Assembly (NCBI GenBank): GCA_030544215.1
Contig: JARZZO010000003.1
Span: 30,942,379 to 31,006,378 of the forward strand
DNA: 64,000 nucleotides
Origin: Zantedeschia hybrid cultivar
Taxonomy: Eukaryota; Streptophyta; Magnoliopsida; Alismatales; Araceae
Direction: 5' to 3'
The notes beneath the pieces are model-generated. The model was given only the letters and a program-made list of their open reading frames with translations, did no database searches and had not been told where the DNA came from. Positions 12,561-23,460 of the stretch are shown here, one piece after another; positions within the stretch are counted from its first letter, which is position 1; each line of letters begins with the position of its first letter. The position numbers were made by a program, and so were the translations under genes.

Positions 12561-13070
12561 ACAAAATCATAGTCTTGTTGTTTGGGTGTGGAGCCTCTCC
12601 TCTGTCTCTTTGATCGTACCATTGTTTGAAAGACCAAACTGCTCGTCGAACCATGGTCGAAGATTCAACCGTTGGATTGAAGCGGGTAACCTGTAATAAC
12701 ATGAATATTATATTAAATCTATAATTACATGTTAAACAAAAATAAAATAAAAATATTATGATATGCCAGCTAATAATGGGCCCACATAGAAGGAATTTTA
12801 GCCAACCTATAGGTGAACTGCTTGCTTTGAAACACGAAGATATAGTTTTGTTGGAAAGTGAACATCAACTGTTTCTTTTCCATTCTCATTTTTGAGATTG
12901 GATCAAAACCACAAGATATTTGGGAATGAAATGTGAACAGTTGCTGCTTTTGTTCTGCTTTTCCCTTGGAGAGTGCAGAAGTCAGCGGCTGAAGGAATTC
13001 TTCTCAAACTCATGATTAGATGTTTACGACTCCTAAACAAACCCAAGTCACCATTTTGACTAGTGTGGAT
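12561..13070. other. Unassigned sequence
   Basis: No coding frame or repeat structure was recognised. It may include the untranslated tail of the plus-strand LINE fragment just before it. Confidence 0.3.
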
Positions 13071-16000
13071 TGTAGGATCGGATGATCCTGATCCGCATCG
13101 GGATCGGTGGGTCCCAATCCGATTCCGGATTAAAAAAAGAAAAGGGATCGACCCGTATCGGGCCATATTGGGCAAGGATCGGCCTATTTAGGCCTGAGGG
13201 CTGATCCTGGATCCCACCTTAAAGGGGATCGAGAGCTAGCAACAGTAGTACTGCTGTTGCTCTGCTTTTGTATAATTAGTGTAATCCGACTTTTGTATGA
13301 TTAGTGCAATTAGAGTTTAATTGAGTGCTTTTGTATGATTAGAACTTAATTGCACAGATTTGTGTATTAATTGCATGTCATTAGTGTTAATTTCTCAAAA
13401 TTAATTCTAATTAGAGGTTAAAAATTGCGGTTTTTATATGATTAGTGTAATTAAGGTTCAATTGAGTGTGTCAAACAGTCAGTTAAACTTATTAGAACTT
13501 AATTGCATAGAGTTGTGCACTAACTGTACGTCATTAGTACCAATTATCTACAATTAATCTTAATTAGCAGTTAAAAATTAGAAATTTTGTATGATTAGTG
13601 TAACTAGGGTTCAATTGAGCGTGCCAAATACTCAATTGAACTTATTAGAACCTAATTGCATAGATTTATACATTAATTACATATGATTACTGTTACTTGA
13701 GCTTATTTGTGCATTTTCATGTTATGTAGAAATATGACAGAGCAAGGGCATCATGAATTGGAGGAGCAACAACAGGGCGGTGATCTTGGTTGGTAGAATT
13801 GCAAACTATTGGACGCTAGGCAAAGGAGGGTCAAATGCAAGTGGTGTGAAAATGAGATGGGTGGAGGCGTGCATCATCAAAAAATCATATTGCTGGCATA
13901 ACAAGAGATGTCCGCAGATGTAAGTCAGTTCCACTGGATTTGAAGAGGAAAATAAGGACTTACATGTTGACTAAAAAGGTCTAAAAATATTTATTAACTC
14001 AGCAACATATGGATCTGCAAAATGAGATATCAGGGCGCCAGAGATAGAGAGATTACAATCTGCCTATTTAGCGGCCGATCAGTTTAGATGATGATGTTGA
14101 GGATGATTATGATGAGTATCCAGATGACCCTGATCTAGAGTGCACCAGAGTTGTTCGTGCCAGTCTGCGTACAAATATAGAAGATGAAGACCGGCGAAGA
14201 GGTATAGGATCATCAGGTAGATCTATGCCTACCAGATCTCAGTTTGGGAGATCCCTTCCTAAGGGCTCTTTTGTTGGCAGGGCTACTGCTGCTGCTGTGT
14301 TGGGTTGTGGACGGGCGTCATATGTGGTACGAGGTTTTATAGATTAGTATTTATATTGATCAAGGTCTGTCAGACAGCCTGGAATCAAGTAAGCCTTGAA
14401 AGGAGTCAAGACCTCAGTAAAAAATGTCTCAAAAAGAATCATGAAGTGATTTTTTCATGTAAGTGTGTCAGCACATACAACATCCAGTCCATATTTTTAG
14501 ACTATGATGGATGTAATTACAGATGTTGGGCTTGGTGTAAAGGCCCCACACCTCGCTACATTTATGATGTTGGTCTCTAGGAGGAGTACAATGAGTTGAA
14601 GGCATAGGTGGAGAACTTCAAAAATGTGTGGAAGGAACATGGTTGTACCATCATGTATGATAGTTGGACATGGACGACAAGGAGATCCATGATTAATTTT
14701 CTTATCTATTGCAATGAGGGCACCATTTTTTTGAAGTCTATAAATACTTCTAATAAGATAAAGAATACTGATTATTTGTACATGCTCATGGATGAGGTAA
14801 TGGGGGAAATTGGTAAAGAAAATGTGGTGCAAGTGGTGATTGATAATGAAGCAAGTTACAAAACAACTAACATATTGCTGATGTAGAAGAAGAAACATTT
14901 GTACTGGATGCTTTGTGCAATACATTTTATTATGATAGATGACATAGACATAGATCTTTTTGTTGTTGAGGTAGTAGAGCAAGTTCAAGTTATCACTTGA
15001 TTTATTTATAGTCACAACAGGATCCCACATATGATGAGAGAGCATATAGGTGGACAAAATCTCCTTCGTGCTGGCGATTTGCTTCCAATTTCATATCTTT
15101 GGAGAGCTTGATAAAGTATAAGCATCAATTGGCCCAGTTAGTCAACTTTTACAATTTTTTGGTACATATATGGACATTGAGGGCCGATGCTAGGGTATTG
15201 CCATGGCAGTGCAAATGTTGGTTGGGAAAAAAAAAATTTTGGGATAAAGTTTCTTGCTACCTGAAAGTGGTTGAGCCTTTAGTGCATGTTTTGAGATTAA
15301 TTGATGGAGATGATAAAAATGATATAAGATACCTGTATAAGACAATGGATAGAGAAAAAGAGCACTTGATGACAAAAAAATATATAACTTTTGAGAAATG
15401 GTGGAGGATCATTGATGATAGATGGGAGACAACTCTCCATCATGATCTCCATTCTGTTGGTTAGTTCTATTTCTTCTCTTGTTGATTTTATTTGGTTTAT
15501 GTTAATGATATTTATTTTGATAAATGTTGAACCTTAATTTTAATGTAGGGTATTTTTTCGAACCCAAGATATCAATATGATGAGAGCGTTAATGATGGAG
15601 AGGTCCTTGGAGGCACAACTAATGTCATTACTAGAATATCAAGATAGATGCCTTATCAGAGGTAACATACAAAGTAGGAGTTTATGGAAATCTAGTCTTC
15701 TGTCAATAACTTATGTCATTTACATTTATTTTGTAGATGGAGAGATTTAAATTGAAGATTAATATTTATGAAGATGAAGACGTCAAGACTGCAGTAATGA
15801 GGACAACTCTAGGTTAATTACATGATAATTAGCCTTCAATTTAATGAATTATTATCATTAATTATTAATATTATCTTTTTTTTTTGCAACAACCGAATGG
15901 TGGATCTAGATTAATTATAGACATACTGGCACAAAGCCTTTGGCGTATATTGCAGTGAGAGTGTTCATTCAAATCGCTTCCTCTAACCAGTGTGAAAGAA

Positions 16001-17560
16001 ATTGAAGTACATTCAATCTCATTCACACGAAGATTCGTAATAGATTAGGTGCTTCTAAACTGGAAAAGCTGATGTACTGTCACTACAACATGCGCTTAAA
16101 GATATGCATATTTAGGGAAGGCAAAGGTTTGAACGACAGAGATTCATGGAGTTTGCTGGCAGACTAGTTGATGAGTCTCTACAGCAGATTGATGTTGATA
16201 AATTGCTAGATGAAGAACACCTATTGCATTCTTGGGTGGAGACTAGAGCAGTTAGAGATGCTCAGCCTGAGTTTGATCCTCAGGATCAGAGTTGAGTAAG
16301 AGGTGAATTGGATGGAGTAGTTATTCGAAATCCTGAATTTCAGACAACAGATGAAGGAGGTGCATCTGTTCCTCAGAGACGTCGAAAGTCAGTCACACTA
16401 CCAGACACTGCTAGACTTTCTATCTCTCAGCCAGCACTTAAGAGATCAGCTACTCAAGTGGATCTACAGAGAAGAAAAGACAAAGGCACAATAAGAACTT
16501 CATTGCAGTCATCTGACAGGAAAAAGAAAAAGTCATCAAAAAGTCTAAACAACGAGTAGACTCATCAGAAGAAGAACAAGGGGGAGACGCAACTATAGTT
16601 CAACAGGTTGGGGAGACTTTGAGGACACCCCAACGAGTATGTACGAGGCAAAGAAACAAACCTGTAAGCGTAGAAGAAGGCGGCTGAAGAAAACATGTCA
16701 AGTGGGGAGTGATGACTTCACTCGGGAACAATTAGATGATGATGATGATGATGGAGATGGTAATGGTGATGGTACTGCTGTTGCTGCTAGACTATCAGGA
16801 GGTTATATATTTGAGAGTAATTATTCAGGATACAAAGGTTACTCTGCACCTCCGAGTCATTTTGAAGGAAGCCAAGGCCAATAAGAGAGATTTGGAGGTC
16901 AACAAAGATAGATAGTATATAATTGACCCAGCTAAGAATATGGATCTTTTTATTCGTCTTATTTTCACCCCTCTACACTGTCATATTTAGACATCAACAG
17001 TAGTACTAAGGGATACTCTGGACCTCCACCTATTCAATATGACATTTATGTCCCTCCAATACAGTCAAGAGAAAGGTCAAGTCAGCAAGCAAACACACTT
17101 CGAGGTATGCAATGGGGATTTAAAGACCTCGCTAGCTCTTTGTTTGGCTATAGGTATCTAGTGTATATGCTGGTAGATTATGGGCCGCCATCTCAAACTT
17201 ATGAGCTAGATAATGAAGGATCACAAATGTGATTTTTATAGGGTATTTTTTATTAATTTCATGTTAAAAATTTCATAATATGTCTTTTTTAATTAGTGCA
17301 CAATAATAATTATTAGAGTTATTCGTCTTTAATATTCATTTTTGATGGATGTACATAATTTATATTCATTGTACATTTATTGAATAATGTCTATATTTTT
17401 TATATTTTTCTGATTTTTTATTAATTTTAATTAATTTTTTAATAGGGTCGATCCGGATCGGCCCGACTTTATCCGGATCTGGCCGATCCGGATCAGATCG
17501 GATCGGGATCGGCGGGTCTAGATCCTAGGACCCGCCCCGACCTGGAATTCCATGATTTTG
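13070..17560 (+). mobile_element. Degenerate hAT transposon
   Basis: Between two GATCGG-rich blocks (about 13070-13220 and 17445-17560) lies a plus-strand transposase relic with a BED zinc finger, a DUF659 domain and an hAT dimerisation (hATC) domain, in the right order. The subterminal blocks contain many GGATCGG/CCGATCC copies in both orientations, as expected of hAT transposase-binding regions. The precise terminal inverted repeats and the 8-bp target duplication could not be fixed. Three diverged copies of a unit of about 150 bp (starting near 13294, 13435 and 13589) fill the 5' untranslated part. Confidence 0.75.
13733..16884 (+). pseudogene. hAT family transposase
   Basis: The BED finger is at about 13790-13990 (KCKWCENEMGGGVHHQK, then after a frame change HIAGITRDVRRCKSVP). 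DUF659 is at 14608-14886 (VWKEHGCTIMYDSWT, INFLIYCNEGTIFLKS, VVQVVIDNEASY). The catalytic-domain middle follows at 15099-15464. The hATC region near 15990-16130 reads CERN, then STFNLIHTKIRNRLGASKLE and LMYCHYNMRL. A low-complexity tail holds basic and Asp-rich tracts (16308-16884). There are multiple stops and frame changes. Some gaps between blocks (for example 15465-15550, ending TAG) look like introns. In life the protein would cut and paste the hAT element. Confidence 0.8.
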
Positions 17561-18161
17561 AGTGGGCCGGGTTGACATGTAGGGGATGGGCTGGATGGTT
17601 TTAACCATGGGTGGGTGGATTTAAATGGGTTGAAGTGATTCAACTATAAGAAGCGGGTTTTCGTCACTTTGTAACCTGGGGTCTGATGTTTCTGGATTAA
17701 TCGGTTGAACAGGACGGTTTGGTGCAAGTTTTAAAACCTTGGATCGTACTGCTACTACCTCTTTTTATTTTTTAATAAAATTGATGGTGCAGTCCACTTT
17801 CTTCTCGAAAGAAAAACAGTGAAAAACCTACCCGACCTCTTTACTGTGTTTAACTGCGACCATAAAATCAGCCCTTAGAGCTGTTAGATTTTTCAATTTT
17901 CTACCTCTAGACCTTTTGCCCTATAAACTTTGTGATTTGGAATGTTGTCATAAAGGATTTCCGTTAATTTCCTTTAACTTCAAATTTTTTCTATTCCGTA
18001 GACTAGTCGAGGAATTATCCTGTGGGCTCTCCTTGTCATGTAATTGCCTCTGAAGCCTTCAATATTGGCCAACCTTATTGGCTATTTTGACAGGAAGAAC
18101 CTGCATCTTCTAATCAATTCCTTGTTTACTATGAAAATCAACACTTAAAAAATCATCTGGT
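17561..18161. other. Unassigned sequence
   Basis: No gene, repeat unit or RNA gene was recognised in this stretch. Confidence 0.3.
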
Positions 18162-18773
18162 TCACAGGAGCCTGGATCGCCAGGGAGTCTGCTGTGTCAC
18201 TTCTGGAAACTGGCTGGTGAAAAAAGGGGTAAATCTGCATACAATTGTCAGTGGCAGGGCCTCATTGCAGTAGGCCACTGTTTTTAAGTTTGCCATGTTG
18301 CCAAGTCCACGAGTCCCAGCACCACCCGGAGGTAGCCATGCTTTAATGACATCCCTTGCACTCAAGTTGAGTGCATTAGTGTTAAACTTGTCGACACTTA
18401 ATAGCACTTCACAGAATTGGCAGGCTGGTCCAAGTGCCAAAACATCAAAATCTTCTCCATGGCCAGCTCAAGTCCCCAGCCCTGGTGTCTGAGCCAGGCT
18501 GAAAAGGAGAATAACAAATAATGATGAATCTGAGTTTCTGCTGTACATCAAACCTTGTCTTGATTGATAGCAAGTGGTGAGGTGTAGTGAATCCTTCTCT
18601 GCAGAGCCCAGCACTTGACCGATGATGTGAAGGGAGCTCGAGGAAGGAATGCCACCTGGTGACTCTTTGTTCCTACCACCCAGAAATGGAAGCAACATCA
18701 GACAGAGCACCTGATAGCTGGATTGCATGTTCAACATAAGCGATCTGGGATTGATTATAGAAGAATACACCAT
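18162..18773 (-). pseudogene. Unrecognised minus-strand frame with one stop
   Basis: A minus-strand frame of about 200 codons is interrupted by a single TGA at 18468-18470 and then continues in the same frame to 18162. The composition looks protein-like (PGGIPSSSSLHIIGQVLGSA; later GEDFDVLALGPACQFCEVLL), but no family is recognised. Frames further up the same strand (19046-19613 and 20450-20640) may be parts of the same decayed unit. Confidence 0.35.
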
Positions 18774-20479
18774 GTTTTAGTTTGGTAACCATGTTCTAGT
18801 TCTATCTGGAATAAGTCATTCTAATTAAGTAATAAATGAATAAAATAAATTACGAGAAAGGAGGTGCCATTAATGCTTATTCTACCTACAATAAGCAATT
18901 TGAAGTTTTTACTTGAATTGCTTGTTCTCCCTTATTCTGAAATAAACCATTTTTCTTTTAAGGAATCTAGTCAATTAAAATGAATAGGAAGGAATAATGC
19001 AGATAAGACATCTTTTTCTACCTTATTCTGCAGTCAAACTGGGCCTTATTGTTTTCCAATGGCAGTGGAAACTCTAACCGATGCTAGTGGAAGGGATCTG
19101 TTGGCAGTGGAGGTTTGAAACAACTTGGAACGCAATGAAGCATTTCCTGTGACAAAGTGGAAGATGTTCCAATTGCTGGAGCTCCACCTGTACATAATTA
19201 CCACTACCCAGCTGTTGCATAGATGCACACTGCTGGTAGATAAAGCTCTCTCCAAGGTAAAATATTCCGGATTCAAGGATTGGAATTCCAAAATGCTTCA
19301 TTCATGGTGCTGCTTACAAAGGTCTCAATATAATCCTTCCTGGCCTTCTCCCCATCTTCAACAGCCCTATGTACTAGTTCCACCTATGGTCTCCAACGAT
19401 ACTGGACTGCAGTATCTTCATCTGGTTCTTCCTGTCAGTGGTTTTTATTGATCTCTTCCCGCTGCGAGAACAACTGGGCTTTTCTAATGTTTGGCTTTCT
19501 TCACCCCTAACATCAGTGCCGAGTTCGTTCCTTGGGCTTGTTTTCATCTTTTTTTCCATCTCTCTCAGGAAGTCATTCCTGCAAACACATTCTGCATGGG
19601 TTTCTATGATCAAAGGCTAGTCAACGAGCAGCATCTCCATCAAAGTGAGTTAGCACTCATCATGGCCTCTGATCTAATTCCTCTGCCAGCTCTACTTAAG
19701 AAGAACACCAATCTCATTATCAAGTGTACAATCCAATGCAGTACCAGGAATAACTGGAAGGATGGATGGACACTGATTCTCCTCCCAGGGACAAGACTCA
19801 GAACTTAGCAACTCAGTCTCACACCTTGGTCTGCTTAATGAATTGACAGGACTTGGTGTTGCCTTCTGCCTCTGGATGAAAATCTTCATGTCATTGTTCT
19901 TGTCCTTCCAATGTCTTAGTTACCTCTGTCGGTCTAATCAACCCATGGGTCCCACTATCCCCAACTCCTGGACCTATGAGTGCGATTCTTCAGTCTGCAG
20001 ACAAATAATGTATGATCTGAAGCCACACTTCACTTTGTGCTCAACTATCCCTAGATTCTCAACCTTAGCAGGAATATGATGATCTACATATTTTCTCCAT
20101 TCATAATTTCCTGATCTACCCCCCTTACAATGTCTAATTTGCTAGAGATCTGCCTGGAAATGTCGAAGCTCCATAAAAAAAATTCTAGACTACAAAAAAT
20201 TGTATCTTGCTTCTGGATTCTTAGATCAACCAGAGCTGGAGTTTCTTCAAACATTTTAACCTCAGCAAATCAAGAAGGATAATTTAACTATTCTTCTAAC
20301 CCAAAAATTGGGCAACTTGGAGCTTCTTTCTCTTGAGGACTGAATCCACTTCAGGACCACTACCATTGGGAGGTAAGTATCCTCCCAATAGCACATTTTT
20401 TTTGCCATTGTAACTTAAATATGATCTCTGGGTTCTTGGAAATGTCAACAAACTCATCTTCATCATTCTTTACCTTGTC

Positions 20480-20640
20480 ACCTGCTTCAAAAGATTAAAT
20501 GACCCTGAATCCATGACATTGTATTCAAATATCTCATGACCCAGGCCCTTCCATCTACAACACAATGGTTTGAAGCAAATCATAGCTTTATGTCTCCAAC
20601 CCAAGCATTGAACACACTGATTAGAGGAAAGGAAGAACCT
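20480..20640 (-). pseudogene. Decayed double zinc-knuckle gag-like segment
   Basis: The minus frame reads CVQCLGWRHKAMIC, a perfect CX2CX4HX4C zinc knuckle. It is followed by CCRWKGLGHEIFEY, which would be a second knuckle if W and Y were cysteines (TGG and TAC each lie one base from a Cys codon). Paired knuckles of this kind occur in ORF1 of some plant LINEs. Surrounding frames are broken, and no endonuclease or RT was found downstream on the same strand. Confidence 0.5.
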
Positions 20641-20849
20641 CTTACCTACCGCTTTACTGACACATCGTGGAATCTCTAGCAGCCCAGGGGCTTTCTCTTT
20701 AGATGATGTTACAGCATTAATTTCATTGTAAATAGGGGGTTCCTTTCTTTCCTACAAACCTCATTGTGAACCATGGAGAACCGTAACCCATGAATAAACT
20801 CTATGTTCTTCCTGATGTTCATCTCCTTAGAGGAAGGTTAAAGTGTGTC

Positions 20850-21470
20850 TGTGCGGTCAGACCCTACGGCCTTTATTCTACCCATCCCTATGTTTTTTCA
20901 AAAATAAAGAGCATCATAAAATTTTAAATATTCAATTATTGTTTCCATTCCTCGGGACTTAATTTTTACTGTCCAATCGTGAAACTAACCATAGTCGTTT
21001 GATCGGTGCAGCAAAAAAATAAAAAACCTTTAAAAAAATTAAAAATAGAAAATTAATCCAATTACCTATAGGGTTGTTCCTATCCCTTGGAATTTTAGTT
21101 TTGATCACCAAATCCAAAACTTCCATGCGGTTGGACTACATGGCCGCATAGTACCGGCCGCATAGGGTTTAAACCCCTTAATTGGTGTTCAAATTTAAAA
21201 CATCAAGGGATGGAAACAACCTTAAGGGTAATTGGTGTAATTTTTTTATTTTTTGATTATTTTTTTAAAAAATAGACCATCTGATCATGAAAATCAAGCT
21301 AGCACCTAATGGGAAGGCTATGATTGAATTTCATGATGGGATAATGAAAATTAAATCCCAAGGAGCGGAAACAACCCTAAGGTAATTGAATATTTAAAAT
21401 TTTATGATGATTTTCATTAATTTTTTTAATATGGTGATTGGGTGGTTTAAGCCCTATGTGTGTGGACTGC
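20850..21470. mobile_element. Foldback MITE, copy 1 (possibly nested)
   Basis: The stretch contains the family signature GGATGGAAACAACC-TAAGG and its reverse complement (near 21085), arranged as long inverted arms. An internal palindromic GGCCGCATAG... region near 21140-21175 suggests two nested or abutting copies. It shares the layout CATAAAATTTTAAATATTCAATTA...GAAACAACC with copies 2 and 3. Confidence 0.5.
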
Positions 21471-21534
21471 ATAATGTCTCTCTCTCTCTATATATATTTC
21501 TATATATATATATTCATATATACATAGACAAATG

Positions 21535-21925
21535 CTACAATGCAATGGCAGCGGTTGGTGCGACCCCGTCGCACAGTAGCAGTGCACACTTGGAGTGTGT
21601 AAAAGAAAAAAACAAAAAACAAAAATCTGGTTCCTGCCCGCGCGGAACTGTTGCGCCATGCACGGGAATAGTTCTTGCGCGGGCAGGAACACTGCCGTTG
21701 TTGATCGTACTATTTTTTTTTTTAAAAACTTTTTTTCTCCTACTTTCCCTCCTCACATCCCAACCCTCTGTGAATTTTTGGCATCGAAGGCACCGCAACA
21801 AAAAGTGTAAATTTTTTATCTTTTTTTTTTTTTTTACAATAGTTAGATTAAGATCTAACAGTGACTTATGTTCATGCGATGAGTCCCACCAACTATCACC
21901 ATCGCACTGTTGCACCATTTATATA
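21535..21925. mobile_element. MITE with strong internal hairpin
   Basis: The left end (about 21538-21570) and right end (about 21890-21925) are imperfect inverted repeats, both containing TGC-ATGG and GTTGGTG blocks. Inside, GTTCCTGCCCGCGC (21630-21643) and GCGCGGGCAGGAAC (21677-21690) form a perfect 14-bp inverted repeat around a 33-base loop, with partial pairing continuing into the loop. There is no coding capacity; the 185-codon frame across it is low-complexity. Confidence 0.5.
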
Positions 21926-21934
21926 CATATATAC

Positions 21935-22470
21935 ATGAGGAGTGTTGTGGTGTGCTTTTAGCATCCATGTGGATAAACCGCATGGTGCACTTCGGCCCTA
22001 TCCCCATGTTTAAATAAAAATAAAAATCATCATAAAATTCTCAATATCAATTACCCTCTCACGGTAATTTTCACTCCTTCGAGCTTAAATTTGACTGTCT
22101 GATTATAGTCAAATCAAATTGATTGTAGTCGTCCAATCGGGTGTGAGAAAATTAATAATGAATATTAAAACCTCAGGGGATGGGAACAACCTTAAGGGCA
22201 ATATGACCATTTTCTTTTCTTTTCACTATTTTTTCATGATTTTTTGAAAATTGGATTTACAAGTACTCGATGAGCGGCCATGATTGAGTTTCACGATCGA
22301 ATTTGATCGAATGGTAAAAATAAAGCCCTAAGGGATGGAATCAACCTTAAGGGGGGGGGGTGTAATTGAATATCTAAAAAAATATTATGAATTTTATTTT
22401 TTTCAATATAGGGAGGATGGTAAAGTAGTGCTTGTGGTCAAACCACATGCACTGTAGCAAACCACACTAG
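21935..22470. mobile_element. Foldback MITE, copy 2
   Basis: The ends read TGTGGTGTGCTTTTAGCATC on the left and, reversed, TGTGGTTTGCTACAGTGCAT on the right. Arms of roughly 100 bp inside are also inverted relatives of each other. Copy 2 is directly followed by a (TA)n(GA)n microsatellite. Confidence 0.6.
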
Positions 22471-22471
22471 A

Positions 22472-22475
<4 letters not shown>

Positions 22476-22531
<56 letters not shown>
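22476..22531. repeat. (TA)n(GA)n compound microsatellite
   Basis: An uninterrupted TA run passes directly into a GA run of about 22 bases. A related GT/GA tract lies at 22937-22975, at the left edge of MITE copy 3. Confidence 0.95.
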
Positions 22532-22533
<2 letters not shown>

Positions 22534-22974
22534 CTAAAATATGGTCAGAAATTTAGGTACAATTTGCTGTCGGGTTATAATCCAATGAGGATAAAAGAAT
22601 TTGATGTTGAAATGATGCATAGGTGATTAGATTACACGGATCGTCCGATTGTAAGGATCAACGGCCTGCTTTAATCTTCCGATCGTAAGGATCATAGGCG
22701 CCACCAAATTCATGAGAGGTTCCGAGAATACAGGTGCTGAAGGCGCTGCTTTAATTGCCGTCATTCGATCCTCAAGAACCTACAATCTGACGTTGGATTT
22801 CATTCCCTTGAGCAGAAAACTTCTCATTTACGGAAGGTGGGGGAGAGAATTTGCCAACTCAGCATGCGTTGGAAGGGATCCTTGATTGTGGGACCCATGC
22901 ATTCCATAATATTTGACCATTGGATTATCATCAACCGTCTGATGTGTGTGTGTGTGTACAGAGAGAGAGAGGGG

Positions 22975-23460
22975 AGTATTGTGGTGCGGTTTTAGCATCC
23001 GTACGGATAAACCGCACGCTGCATGTTGGCCATATCCCCATGTTGAAAAAAAAATAACAATCATAAAATTCTCAATATTCAATTATCCTCTTCAGGTAAT
23101 TTTACCTCTTGGAGCTTAAATTTCACTATATGATTATAACCGAATTGATTGTAGTCGTCCAATTGGATGTGAGGAAATCGGTGATGAATACTAAGATCTC
23201 AGAAGATGAGAGCAACTTTAAGGACAATATGACCACTTTTTTTTTTTTCCATGCTTTTTTGAAAATCGAATTTGCAAGTATCCGATGGACGGCCACGATT
23301 GAGTTTCACGATCAAATTTTATCGACGGTGAAAATAAAGCCTCAAAGGATGGAAACAACCCTAAGGGGGACAATTGAATATTTATTTATTTTTTTGTGAA
23401 TTTTTTTTTTAATATTAAGAGGAGGGTCAAAACAGTGCGTGCAGTTAAACCACATGCTGA
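22975..23460. mobile_element. Foldback MITE, copy 3
   Basis: This is a direct-orientation relative of copy 2 (GTGGTGCGGTTTTAGCATCC at left; GGATGGAAACAACC at about 23347; GTTAAACCACATGCTGA at right). Alignment by eye is colinear along the whole unit. It has no coding capacity. Confidence 0.6.

Noticed and set aside
21404..21961. 185-codon plus-strand ORF
   Set aside because: It runs through microsatellite and MITE sequence with Ile/Tyr and Lys runs; no protein signal.
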